Below are positions 6,735-13,633 of a stretch of 33,456 nucleotides of DNA, in pieces; position 1 is the first letter of the stretch; every line of letters starts with the position of its first letter. The translations under genes and the position numbers were made by a program. Source of the DNA: a virus; IMG/VR virus record IMGVR_UViG_3300008113_000082, positions 80,451-113,906 of that record, one strand, 5' to 3'. The notes under the pieces were generated by a model. It searched no databases and had not been told where the DNA came from. It saw nothing but the letters and a program-made list of their open reading frames with translations.

Positions 6735-6740
6735 TATAAT
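6735..6740 (+). promoter_or_regulatory. Possible -10 element of phoH promoter
   Basis: TATAAT on plus in the divergent spacer, 93 bases before the phoH ATG. No convincing -35 box lies 16-18 bases upstream. An alternative late-type GTTAAATAC lies at 6755-6763. Either start would place the hairpins at 6765-6804 in, or immediately at, the phoH leader. Confidence 0.35.
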
Positions 6741-6764
6741 ATTCTTTCAAGATAGTTAAATACT

Positions 6765-6812
6765 TTTGTGTTCGGCTACGGACACAAACGGTTTGAGGTC
6801 CGTGCCTACACG
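6765..6812 (+). promoter_or_regulatory. Structured phoH leader with two competing hairpins
   Basis: Hairpin 1: 6765-6774 pairs with 6779-6788 (10 bp including one G-U, loop GCTA). Hairpin 2: 6777-6783 pairs with 6798-6804 (7 bp, one G-U), with an inner 4-bp stem 6785-6788 / 6792-6795 closed by loop CGG. The two share 6777-6788 and so exclude each other. A third small stem (6801-6804 / 6809-6812) is compatible with hairpin 1. None is followed by a T-tract, so they are not terminators. The phoH SD GGAGG begins at 6818. Confidence 0.5.
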
Positions 6813-6833
6813 TAAAAGGAGGGCTAACCTTAT

Positions 6834-7571
6834 ATGAAGCGTAAAAGAGCAGCAACAGCACTGAAAGCTAATCATTATCACGAAGAGTCTAATGTGATAA
6901 ATCTAGTAGACAAAAAATATCAAAAACGTCCACGAGTTCAAATATATCCCAAAAATCTTAGTCAAGAAGGCTATCTGTTAAAGCTAAACGATCCAACTAA
7001 AATGATCGTGTTTGCTACAGGTCCAGCAGGCACGGGTAAAACCATGTTGGCTGTACAATGGGCTGTAGATCAACTCAAATACGGTGATGCTACTAAGATT
7101 ATTGTAACTAGACCAGCTGTTTCAGTAGACGAAGAGCATGGGTTTTTACCAGGTGACCTAAACGAAAAAATGGCTCCCTGGACACGCCCTATTTTTGACG
7201 TAATTGCAGAAAATTACAATGCAAAAGAGATTGAACACATGGTTCTAGAAGGAATCATTGAAACCAGTCCACTAGCATACATGCGAGGAAGAACGTTTAA
7301 AAACGCTGTCGTCATAGCCGATGAAATGCAAAACACAACACCTAGTCAGATGAAAATGCTGCTAACTCGTCTAGGGCAGGGATCTAAAATGGTCGTTACT
7401 GGTGATCTACAGCAGGCTGACCGCCCAAGCAATAATGGGTTGCTTGAATTCCTGAAGTTATATAATAACTTTGAAAATCACAGGTATGTAGACATTTGTC
7501 ATTTTTCTGTGGATGACGTAGAACGACATGAAGCTGTTAAGGAGATATTAGCAATCTACGGAGATCAATAA
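6834..7571 (+). CDS. phoH: PhoH-like P-loop ATPase
   Basis: A 245-residue phage PhoH. Walker A is GPAGTGKT (63-70), Walker B VVIADEMQN (159-167), with the family signature TRPAVSVDEEHGFLPGDLNEKM between them and VTGDLQQADRP after. A basic N-terminus of about 45 residues precedes the ATPase core. PhoH is common in marine phages; the bacterial family is linked to RNA metabolism and, in some species, to phosphate regulation, but its phage role is unsettled. I see no obvious Pho box. Start ATG 6834 has GGAGG 11 bases upstream. It is one of only two plus-strand genes, alone between a divergent promoter region and a bidirectional terminator, so it is regulated separately. Confidence 0.93.
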   Translation: MKRKRAATALKANHYHEESNVINLVDKKYQKRPRVQIYPKNLSQEGYLLKLNDPTKMIVFATGPAGTGKTMLAVQWAVDQLKYGDATKIIVTRPAVSVDEEHGFLPGDLNEKMAPWTRPIFDVIAENYNAKEIEHMVLEGIIETSPLAYMRGRTFKNAVVIADEMQNTTPSQMKMLLTRLGQGSKMVVTGDLQQADRPSNNGLLEFLKLYNNFENHRYVDICHFSVDDVERHEAVKEILAIYGDQ

Positions 7572-7596
7572 AAAAGGGCCATAGGGCCCTTTTTTT
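7571..7596. terminator. Bidirectional rho-independent terminator
   Basis: A 10-bp stem, AAAAAGGGCC (7571-7580) with GGCCCTTTTT (7585-7594), loop ATAG, and T-tracts in both directions. It lies between phoH (plus) and the amidohydrolase gene (minus), whose stop codons flank or touch it, so it ends both converging transcripts. Confidence 0.92.
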
Positions 7597-8452
7597 AATT
7601 CTTGCCCGGACCGTTGGGCCAGTCTCTATGAATTAGATTTCTTATCGGAAAATCATAAAAGAAGTACTGGGTGCCGTGACTGGGAACTTGCACCACCCAC
7701 TTGCCGCCTATCAGTACACCACTGGGACTGCTTGTTTGTCCATCCCAGTCGTCACCGTTCATGAGATTGCAATTGTCTACAGTAATAAAAGGACCACCTG
7801 CTAGATAAGATACAATTTGCAAGTTTGCGTTATGCCAGTCGTACATTACCTTGTCGTAAACGTCACCGACATTTCTCATGGCGTTTGTGGCATGTATGCC
7901 AATCATAACTCCAGCTTCTCTAGCCATTGACGGTAGATTAGGAAAGTTTGATCGACCGTAAAGATCTTTACATATAAATCCTGCCGCACTAATAGCAATA
8001 GGATTTCCAGTTTCATCGGTGCCTGGAACAAAACAAGCACCGGGTGTTTTGTTAGGAATAATACCTATATCGTGATCCTCTGGACAAATTAGAGTTTTAT
8101 TAACTGCCCCAATAAATTTTCCTGTAGAATCGTATACTCTAAGTTGATTTCTTTTAACTTCTTTGCCACCGGGATCAGTGTCAACCCATAACGTTCCTAA
8201 AAATAATCCCACAGACTTTTTAACAGCATAAGATACAATTTCTTTTTCCGCAGCTACTACATCGCCGTTGATATTAAAACCTTTTATGTATCCGCTCAAT
8301 GATGCTTCGGGGGTAACCAAATAATGTACCTCATTATCGCTAGCCCAATCAATTGCAGTCTTAAGCGTAATAATATTTTCTTCGACAGTTTTTCTAACAG
8401 GAATCTGCGCTCCTGCAAATCTTAAAAATGATTTCATTCTATTTCCATCCAT
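7595..8452 (-). CDS. Carbon-nitrogen hydrolase (nitrilase/amidase superfamily)
   Basis: 285 residues. The superfamily catalytic triad is readable: Glu49 in VTPEAS, Lys119 in AVNKTLICPEDHD and Cys161 in GFICKDLYG. These cytosolic enzymes hydrolyse amides, nitriles or carbamoyl groups, often releasing ammonia. The substrate cannot be told from the sequence, and the region after Cys161 (SMAREAGVMIGIHATNAM) fits the family fold. The start is ambiguous: ATG 8452 has GGGAG 7 bases upstream, whereas ATG 8437 makes the classic ATGA overlap with the upstream stop. I report the longer form. It is last gene of the long minus-strand unit, coupled to the DUF2452-like gene. As a phage gene it is best read as an auxiliary metabolic gene, possibly for nitrogen salvage (inference). 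Confidence 0.88.
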   Translation of the reverse strand: MDGNRMKSFLRFAGAQIPVRKTVEENIITLKTAIDWASDNEVHYLVTPEASLSGYIKGFNINGDVVAAEKEIVSYAVKKSVGLFLGTLWVDTDPGGKEVKRNQLRVYDSTGKFIGAVNKTLICPEDHDIGIIPNKTPGACFVPGTDETGNPIAISAAGFICKDLYGRSNFPNLPSMAREAGVMIGIHATNAMRNVGDVYDKVMYDWHNANLQIVSYLAGGPFITVDNCNLMNGDDWDGQTSSPSGVLIGGKWVVQVPSHGTQYFFYDFPIRNLIHRDWPNGPGKN

Positions 8453-8904
8453 GTATGGTCTCCCATATACTTAACCTGAGTTTGATATACATAATCGACC
8501 GGAGCCCCACTACTCCAATCTGTTGGGCTGTGATGTGTCAATATCATTTTTTCTTTCCTACTGTCCCAAACTAACCAATAACACTGCCCCATTACTATTT
8601 GAAATTGATATTCGGCAGCATGCACTGCATCAGTAACATCCAGTCTTCTCTTAATATCTTGAGCCTGCTTTTCTAATACAGCTACCAGTTCCATAATACG
8701 ATCATATTCTTGCTGGGCATAAATCCTAGCATGATTAATCATGATGTCTTTTTGTTTAGTAACAGGAACTAAATCAAATTTTGGACCACCTGCTTCTGTA
8801 GGATAGGGAGTTACATTCCTATTAAAAAATGGAATAATCGATCCGCCTATTTTAGAATCGTAACTGTTTCTTCCTTTTGCTAAATTAGATTTTTTTTTAG
8901 ACAT
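8434..8904 (-). CDS. DUF2452-like phage protein
   Basis: 156 residues, soluble, function unknown. PYPTEAGGPKFDLVPV (about 33-48), a helical Arg/Glu/Gln-rich middle and an aromatic C-terminal half (QCYWLVWDSRKEKMILTHH) match my memory of the DUF2452 family, found in some T4-like phages and also in eukaryotes (C1orf50). I start at ATG 8904; the frame could begin at a TTG 12 bases upstream, but ATG is preferred. It overlaps the clamp loader stop by 8 bases, and its own stop overlaps the amidohydrolase start region, so all three are translated together. Family call by recollection of motif, not by search. Confidence 0.75.
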   Translation of the reverse strand: MSKKKSNLAKGRNSYDSKIGGSIIPFFNRNVTPYPTEAGGPKFDLVPVTKQKDIMINHARIYAQQEYDRIMELVAVLEKQAQDIKRRLDVTDAVHAAEYQFQIVMGQCYWLVWDSRKEKMILTHHSPTDWSSGAPVDYVYQTQVKYMGDHTWMEIE

Positions 8905-9817
8905 CAATCTTTGCAAGTTTGACCAGTGTGGCTGCTAAATTAATTTCAGAATCAGCGCATACTACATGATCTACCAGTCCTTGCTTAATTACAAGAATAG
9001 CAGTATTTTGATTTTGCTCAGATCCAAAAATTGCAAGGTTGTCGTATAACCAACGATACACTTCTTCCATTTCTTCTGCACGAATCTTACCACACAACAG
9101 TTTACGAGCGTCTGTAATCTTGCCGGCCTTAAACAGTTCAACCATATCGAACTTCCAGTCTGCTTCACCACCATCTGCTTTGTTAGGCGCCGCTAATTTT
9201 CCTTCGTTGACATTTTGTTGTACAAGATTAATGCATTTACGCAAATCCGGATAAGCAACTTTGACATAGTTATCTAATGTGTCAAGATCAAAGTCTACTC
9301 CTTCTTCTACAAGAATTGTAGCAACACGGGCAGTATACTCTGTCATGTCTGTGCGTTCAACATGAAATCCTTGACATCTGCTGTGGAGAGCAGGAATAAT
9401 TCGATTGGGATAGTTACAGGTAAGAATGAAACGACTAGTCTGACTATACTCTTCCATAACCCCGCGTAGCGCCGCCTGTGCGTTGGGACTCAGATAATCT
9501 GCCTCATCTAGCAGTACAACTTTAAACGGACCAAATGGAATCATTTGAACAAAGTTTGTAATTTTGTCACGAACGTCGTCTACTGAGTTAGTACGACTGG
9601 CATTGATTTCTAGCACATCGTAATCTTCAATGCCAATTTCATTAATAAGAATTTTAGCCAGTGTAGTCTTGCCAATACCGGCCGCACCACTTAGTAACAG
9701 ATGTGGGATACTTTTGTCTTTGATCCATGTGGCAATTTGTTTGCGCTGATGATCATCTCTAAAAACATAACCGTCTGCGGTATTCGGACGATACTTTTCT
9801 ACCCATAAGTCTTTCAT
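8897..9817 (-). CDS. 44: Sliding-clamp loader large subunit (T4 gp44-like)
   Basis: A 306-residue AAA+ ATPase of the clamp loader, which with the small subunit (gp62) opens and loads the gp45 clamp on DNA at the phage replication fork. It shows WVEKYRP at the N-terminus, Walker A GAAGIGKT (44-51), Walker B VVLLDEAD (100-107), NYPNRIIPALHSRCQG with the SRC arginine-finger motif (146-148), and a C-terminal helical collar domain. Length is close to T4 gp44 (about 320). The ATG overlaps the upstream stop as ATGA, with AAAGG 7 bases before it. Neither gp45 nor gp62 is recognisable next to it here, so the replication cluster must continue elsewhere or be dispersed. Confidence 0.93.
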   Translation of the reverse strand: MKDLWVEKYRPNTADGYVFRDDHQRKQIATWIKDKSIPHLLLSGAAGIGKTTLAKILINEIGIEDYDVLEINASRTNSVDDVRDKITNFVQMIPFGPFKVVLLDEADYLSPNAQAALRGVMEEYSQTSRFILTCNYPNRIIPALHSRCQGFHVERTDMTEYTARVATILVEEGVDFDLDTLDNYVKVAYPDLRKCINLVQQNVNEGKLAAPNKADGGEADWKFDMVELFKAGKITDARKLLCGKIRAEEMEEVYRWLYDNLAIFGSEQNQNTAILVIKQGLVDHVVCADSEINLAATLVKLAKIDV

Positions 9818-10011
9818 TCTTTTGCCTTTTCAATGTATGGTTCGACAGGTGGATTAAACCCCTTCCAACTATCAGGAGTAAATATTTTAACAGGTTTCCA
9901 ATATTTGTGCAAGATGTTATTAACCACAATAATACCAACAATAATTACAACAAAGCCCAAGGTAGTTAATATACTACCAGCAAGCCAAACAGAAGCTTGA
10001 TCCATACTCAT
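9814..10011 (-). CDS. Small one-pass membrane protein
   Basis: 65 residues from ATG 10011, one base after the upstream stop; GAGG lies about 12 bases before it. A single hydrophobic helix (about 9-30, LAGSILTTLGFVVIIVGIIVV) is followed by a soluble tail with WKPVKIFTPDSWKGFNPP. Longer frames starting further upstream would only overlap the previous gene. Function unknown. It is coupled by ATGA overlap to the clamp loader, though a membrane protein has no evident role in replication. Confidence 0.65.
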   Translation of the reverse strand: MSMDQASVWLAGSILTTLGFVVIIVGIIVVNNILHKYWKPVKIFTPDSWKGFNPPVEPYIEKAKE

Positions 10012-10012
10012 A

Positions 10013-10240
10013 TTACACCAATTCCTCAATAATGCCAAGTATTTCAGCAAAAATTAACAAGCCGCCAGCAAACAACAAGTTGCCTTGAATTAGACACCCA
10101 CCTGCTCCAATACGAATAATACTTTTTACAAGACTGATGTAAAGGTGTTTTTTTGCATCTGGATATTTTTTAGCTTCAGGAATCTCTAATGCAGCTTTTG
10201 CTTTTTTGATATCTTGAATTGCTTCATCTAAATTACTCAT
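10013..10240 (-). CDS. Small hydrophobic protein of unknown function
   Basis: 75 residues. A charged helical N-terminal half (EAIQDIKKAKAALEIPEAKK) is followed by a hydrophobic, Gly-rich C-terminal half (about 36-70, IIRIGAGGCLIQGNLLFAGG then LLIFAEILGIIEE) able to form one long or two short membrane helices. AAGGA lies 8 bases before the ATG. It is tandem with another small membrane protein, one base apart, suggesting the two act together. Not recognised. Confidence 0.65.
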   Translation of the reverse strand: MSNLDEAIQDIKKAKAALEIPEAKKYPDAKKHLYISLVKSIIRIGAGGCLIQGNLLFAGGLLIFAEILGIIEELV

Positions 10241-10241
10241 T

Positions 10242-11003
10242 TTAATTTCCTTTTTTAATAGTACTGCTTTTTATAAGTTTTAAAATACGTTGTCTCATCT
10301 TAAATTGATCAAAATATTCATAACATTTTGCTAACGGAATAATCCCCTGCGATTGTTTTTTTAACATAGAGCATAACACAGCAGGGTTTTCTTCATTGTC
10401 TAAATTAGTTTTTGGATTATCGAATTCAATTAAATTGACCTTTTCGATAGTGTTTAATTTAAAATAAATTAATGCATCGCCTTCTTTTATATTAATTTCT
10501 TTTACACCTGGTCTAATTATAAAAGCAGGCTTGGCTGCAGGCCTAAACCATCTACCAATATCAAAACTAGCTGAAATAGCAAATGTATTTTCGGTAAAAC
10601 TATTTTGATCGTAATATGCAGGCAATTGCGTAGCCATTAGGCTCTTGTCTGAAAAGAACAAATAGCCCAGCCCTAATTGATGTATGCCAAATTTTCCTTG
10701 AGGATTTCCCAAGAATGATTTTGCAAAGTCAATAGTTTGTCCAGTAACATTCATTCTAGTGTTACCAACTTCTATTTTTATAGAAACGGGACTTTTGATG
10801 ACAAATATATTTTTTAAATCGTCAACAATTGCCGGACATTTTGATACTGCCGGTCCAAAAAATTCTTTGTAATCAATGTGTTTGAGTAGCGGCTCAGGTA
10901 CCGCTACACGGAGAGGTGATATAAATGAATCAATACCACCACCAGCAGCTATGACTTCTTGCATACTTGACATCGAGCGACACCAATAAACGTTTATACT
11001 CAT
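10242..11003 (-). CDS. Conserved hypothetical phage protein
   Basis: 253 residues from ATG 11003, which overlaps the MazG-like stop as ATGA. The protein is soluble, beta-rich by composition, with landmarks INVYWCRSM at the start, LKNIFVIKSPVSIKIEVGNTR, YLFFSDKSLMATQLPAYYDQ, IGRWFRPAAKPAFII and a basic C-terminal helix (KMRQRILKLIKSSTIKKG). The middle EGDALIYFKLNT is reminiscent of a cupin or capsid-like beta-strand but nothing decisive. I do not recognise the family. It stands between a nucleotide-metabolism gene and small membrane proteins. Confidence 0.75.
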   Translation of the reverse strand: MSINVYWCRSMSSMQEVIAAGGGIDSFISPLRVAVPEPLLKHIDYKEFFGPAVSKCPAIVDDLKNIFVIKSPVSIKIEVGNTRMNVTGQTIDFAKSFLGNPQGKFGIHQLGLGYLFFSDKSLMATQLPAYYDQNSFTENTFAISASFDIGRWFRPAAKPAFIIRPGVKEINIKEGDALIYFKLNTIEKVNLIEFDNPKTNLDNEENPAVLCSMLKKQSQGIIPLAKCYEYFDQFKMRQRILKLIKSSTIKKGN

Positions 11004-11365
11004 TTTATAAACTGCCCCAATGCCGGTGGTTCCCATCCAATTGGTTTTAGAACCTTGCCATCTTCACGTTTGCGCACTTTACCGGTTTCGTGATCAATTT
11101 TAGCAAAGTTAGTCTGCATGACTTCTTTCCAAGCACCTTCAGCATCTGCGCCCATGCTGTGAATAGCGCCAATGGTAACAACAACAATGTCAATTAATGC
11201 ATCAAGAGTTTCGACCTGATCAACATTATCTACTGCTACTTTAAGTTCTTTGAATTCTTCTTCGATCAGTTTAGTGTATAAATTAAACTGTCCCGTATTA
11301 AACTCACCTACGGATTGATCGCAAGCAGTCATAAATTTCGCTTGATCGCGAAACGGATTAGTCAT
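11000..11365 (-). CDS. MazG-like NTP pyrophosphohydrolase (PRA-PH/HisE-type all-alpha fold)
   Basis: A 121-residue single-domain all-alpha NTP pyrophosphatase. Metal-binding signature: LIEEEFKEL (about 33-41, E-E-x-x-E) followed by ETLDALIDIVVV (52-63, E-x-x-D and a second Asp), with GAIHSMGAD and the C-terminal DGKVLKPIGWEPP typical of the phage branch. Such enzymes hydrolyse nucleoside triphosphates to monophosphate and pyrophosphate; phage forms have been proposed to trim dNTP pools or, debatably, to lower (p)ppGpp. A strong SD AAGGAGA lies 6 bases before the ATG. It begins a run translated with the 253-residue protein by ATGA overlap. Confidence 0.87.
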   Translation of the reverse strand: MTNPFRDQAKFMTACDQSVGEFNTGQFNLYTKLIEEEFKELKVAVDNVDQVETLDALIDIVVVTIGAIHSMGADAEGAWKEVMQTNFAKIDHETGKVRKREDGKVLKPIGWEPPALGQFIK

Positions 11366-11375
11366 TTGTATCTCC

Positions 11376-11591
11376 TTAAGACTTTAATATCTTAATGATA
11401 CGCTTTTTTTCTCGCTCTGTCAACCACTGTTTTTCAATTTCTCCAAAGTCTGGAGACATTTCAAATGCTTGATCGACTATTTCTTTTAAAAGGTGTAAAT
11501 CTTTTTTAAGTTCAAATGCAGTGAACCCGTCATTGTAAGGACTGGCACATTCTCTAGCCAGTGCATGTATTTGGCTACTGATGTCGGCCAT
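11376..11591 (-). CDS. Small conserved phage protein, function unknown
   Basis: 71 residues from ATG 11591, chosen because AAGGA lies 7 bases upstream; the in-frame ATG at 11618 has no SD but would give TAATG overlap with the previous gene. Highly helical and charged: SSQIHALARECASPYNDGF, FELKKDLHLLKEIVD, REKKRIIKILKS. No membrane segment, no metal motif. Similar short proteins occur in T4-like marine phages as far as I recall, with no known role. Confidence 0.65.
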   Translation of the reverse strand: MADISSQIHALARECASPYNDGFTAFELKKDLHLLKEIVDQAFEMSPDFGEIEKQWLTEREKKRIIKILKS

Positions 11592-11617
11592 GCTCCAGTC
11601 CTTTTTTTTAAGATGCA

Positions 11618-12016
11618 TTATTGATTAATAAAATCTTCTGGGCGAATGTTTGATGACAACGATTCAAATTCTTGCCCAATATAAAAATCATTTGGTTTTT
11701 CGTCAGCTACTGCTATGACAGACTTTGTTTCTACTTTTTGAAATTCTTTGTCACCGTCACCGTCGTTGATTTTAATCTTGCGAGTCCAACGTCCATGTTC
11801 AATAAGAATCCATTGACCTTCTTTAACAAAATCAATTTCTGAACCAACCTTGTATACTTTGGCCCAGCGTGGTTTAACACCATGTGCTTTACCGTCGTCG
11901 CTGGCAATAAAAATGCCGCCATTGGATACTTGCTCGCCCATGTGCATGTCAACAACAAGGATGTCTTTTGGCAATGCACGAATTTTAACCTTCTTGGCTT
12001 CAAATGCAAAGCTCAT
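11618..12016 (-). CDS. GroES-like co-chaperonin (T4 gp31-like role)
   Basis: 132 residues from ATG 12016 (AAGG 5 bases upstream, one base after the previous stop). The early part KIRALPKDILVVDMHMGEQ matches the start of the GroES beta-barrel. SNGGIFIAS (31-39) sits where GroES has its mobile loop GGIVL, which docks on GroEL. WAKVYKVGS (51-59) and VKEGQWILIEHGRWTRKIKI (64-83) match the later barrel strands, and VIAVAD (100-105) the closing strand. It would cap host GroEL to fold phage proteins, as T4 gp31 does for the capsid protein. The C-terminal acidic tail (about 106-132) is extra. Divergent from bacterial GroES, so a probable call; it adds to the J-protein and ClpA of the same genome. Confidence 0.72.
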   Translation of the reverse strand: MSFAFEAKKVKIRALPKDILVVDMHMGEQVSNGGIFIASDDGKAHGVKPRWAKVYKVGSEIDFVKEGQWILIEHGRWTRKIKINDGDGDKEFQKVETKSVIAVADEKPNDFYIGQEFESLSSNIRPEDFINQ

Positions 12017-12017
12017 A

Positions 12018-12245
12018 TTAACCTTTTCTACGTGCGGCAATTTCTTCTTGTACAGCTCTAGGATTTGCTGCATAGTAGTCTTGCAAAATTTGTTCTTTTG
12101 TACGCACAATTTTGCCGCCAACACCGATTTCGTCTCCTCGAGCATTTACTTTCATATTGCCTACTGCTGGCAACAGCTCATTTTGAAGATTTAACTTTTC
12201 CATGTCAACTTCTTTACCGCGCATACTCATGTGAGTTTTACCCAT
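12018..12245 (-). CDS. Small conserved phage protein, function unknown
   Basis: 75 residues, ATG 12245 with a very good SD (AAGGAG). Landmarks are KTHMSMRGKEVDMEKLNLQN, VGNMKVNARGDEIGVGGKIV and a helical basic end ending ARRKG. Probably partly disordered; no membrane segment. I have an impression of similar short proteins in cyanophage genomes, again without function. One base separates it from the GroES-like gene, and one base from the DnaE-like gene upstream. Confidence 0.7.
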   Translation of the reverse strand: MGKTHMSMRGKEVDMEKLNLQNELLPAVGNMKVNARGDEIGVGGKIVRTKEQILQDYYAANPRAVQEEIAARRKG

Positions 12246-12246
12246 T

Positions 12247-12714
12247 TTATATCTCCTTAAAGAATTCTTCTATTGGTATATTGTATTTAATACTGTCAAT
12301 CTTATGGACCCCTATGATGTGGAGAACATAACTGGCTACACTAGAGCCACGTCCTACACCCCAAACTACATTATTGGCCCTTAATGTGTCTACTACATAT
12401 TTCATAGTTCTAAGTACTGGTATCATATTGTGTTTTTCAAACAATTTTATTTCTTGAATTACACGCTGGTGATTAATACTGGGACTATTTTGAATTAGAA
12501 ATTCTGTAATGTTTAGTTCTTGATATTCTTTTGGAAGATGCCAATTAGCAACATCTATAGTTTGTTTTGGTCGGGGATAGTTTAAATGCTCAATATCTAA
12601 TCTTTCTAGGTATTGAGTTAATTCGGCAGAATCTGCAAGACACTTGGCCAGTATGTCTGGACCATGCCTTAATACACCTTCTATAAGTTGTTCTTGTGTG
12701 CTGTTAGTCCACAT
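12247..12714 (-). CDS. DNA polymerase III alpha (DnaE) palm-like fragment protein
   Basis: 155 residues. The C-terminal half MKYVVDTLRANNVVWGVGRG (104-123), continuing SSVASYVLHIIGVHKIDSIK and YNIPIEEFF, closely follows the DnaE segment that runs from the start of the palm through G-x-GRGS to LKYNLLFERF. The catalytic Asp residues of DnaE come after this point and are absent, so it cannot be a polymerase alone. The N-terminal half (HLNYPRPKQTIDVANWHLP) is not clearly DnaE. Length and clean gene boundaries (coupled on both sides) argue for a stable phage family and not a decayed gene. It could bind DNA or dNTP, or modulate host Pol III (speculative). Confidence 0.75.
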   Translation of the reverse strand: MWTNSTQEQLIEGVLRHGPDILAKCLADSAELTQYLERLDIEHLNYPRPKQTIDVANWHLPKEYQELNITEFLIQNSPSINHQRVIQEIKLFEKHNMIPVLRTMKYVVDTLRANNVVWGVGRGSSVASYVLHIIGVHKIDSIKYNIPIEEFFKEI

Positions 12715-12937
12715 TAATTAATTGACCCAAATCGCCGTCCAGTTGCTGGTTTAGTCTAATTGCATTTCTTTTAGACATCTCTTGTTTATACATTATAACA
12801 AAAGTTGCGAGTTGTGTCAACATTTCTGTCTTGCCTAATCGTTGAGCAACAAAATATTTTTTGCTCAATTCCAAGATTTTGTCTTCAACCTCGTTATCTT
12901 TGAGGTGACTAAGATCATCGACTAGGGGGCTAAACAT
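12704..12937 (-). CDS. Small helical phage protein, function unknown
   Basis: 77 residues from ATG 12937, one base after the previous stop; a longer frame from about 13000 would overlap the fibre-like gene and has no better SD. Fully helical, charged: DDLSHLKDNEVEDKILELSK, KYFVAQRLGKTEMLTQLATF, MYKQEMSKRNAIRLN. It overlaps the DnaE-like gene by 11 bases. No motif of known function; the composition would suit a small adaptor or coiled-coil protein. Confidence 0.65.
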   Translation of the reverse strand: MFSPLVDDLSHLKDNEVEDKILELSKKYFVAQRLGKTEMLTQLATFVIMYKQEMSKRNAIRLNQQLDGDLGQLINVD

Positions 12938-12938
12938 T

Positions 12939-13601
12939 TTAGGAAAACTGTCCAATATAATGGAAGAATACCAATTCACTACTGTGACGCCAGACATCAA
13001 TTACGATAGGATTAGTATTAGATGGAATTACCACATTAACTGTAATAGGATATATAGGGTCGCTGGTAAGTGGGCCTGGGCCCGAAGGAAACCCCAAGCG
13101 TTTGATAGTTGTTCCGTTTTGCACAATAAATGATATAGTTTTTGATTCTGAATTTGCGCTGTATAGTTCTAACCGTACTTTACCGACACTAGATGATGTA
13201 TCGCCCACTGCTCCGGGAAAATCAACTAATTGGATAGCTTGGGCACCAGTCCAACTTTGGGCAAATTGCCATACTTGATATGACCCCGACATGAAGCTAA
13301 TATTGCCGCCTTGGTATCCAGGAACTAAACCTCCGTATGGTCCACCGTCGAATTTTTTATCTCTAACAGTTAACAATACAGCATTTGAGATAGTATTGGT
13401 ATTAAAGTCGTTAGCAGTTTCACGGTTAGCTGCTCCGGAATAATTTTCGCCCGTTCCTTGTAGAGCTGACAACTCTATATTGGCATTTTCAAGTCCAGTT
13501 TTGATTGTAGCAAAGTTATCTCTAAATACCTTCGTATCGTTGTCTTGCCCTGCTACAGGGAAGTTTGTGTTAATTCCTGCGTATGTTACATTACTAGTCA
13601 C
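12939..13601 (-). CDS. Small tail/fibre-type virion protein
   Basis: 220 residues with a GTG start at 13601; GGAGA 7 bases upstream supports it. The N-terminus (TYAGINTNFPVAGQDNDTKV, then FRDNFATIKTGLENANIELS) is a variant of the NDG-GD...NENFTELY motif of the larger fibre genes upstream. The rest is Gly/Ser/Thr/Asn-rich beta sequence (GGPYGGLVPGYQGGNISFMS, TNPIVIDVWRHSSELVFFHY). This fits a short structural protein with a shared docking N-terminus. It has its own late-type motif (GATAAATAC) 33 bases upstream and is followed closely by small non-structural genes. Confidence 0.72.
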   Translation of the reverse strand: MTSNVTYAGINTNFPVAGQDNDTKVFRDNFATIKTGLENANIELSALQGTGENYSGAANRETANDFNTNTISNAVLLTVRDKKFDGGPYGGLVPGYQGGNISFMSGSYQVWQFAQSWTGAQAIQLVDFPGAVGDTSSSVGKVRLELYSANSESKTISFIVQNGTTIKRLGFPSGPGPLTSDPIYPITVNVVIPSNTNPIVIDVWRHSSELVFFHYIGQFS

Positions 13602-13633
13602 GGTTATATCTCCACTTATTGTGTTTTCTTTGT

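Noticed and set aside
6765-6812. tRNA or tRNA remnant in the phoH spacer
   Set aside because: No 7-bp acceptor stem, no anticodon-arm geometry and no TTCGANNC loop on either strand; two alternative hairpins explain the pairing better.
11731-12009. 92-residue minus-strand frame nested in the GroES-like gene
   Set aside because: No SD and no recognisable motif, unlike the nested o-spanin, which has signal and lipobox.
12018-12145. Longer N-terminus for the GroES-like protein (to 12145)
   Set aside because: It would overlap almost the whole preceding gene and lacks an SD, whereas ATG 12016 has AAGG and begins at the family's barrel start.
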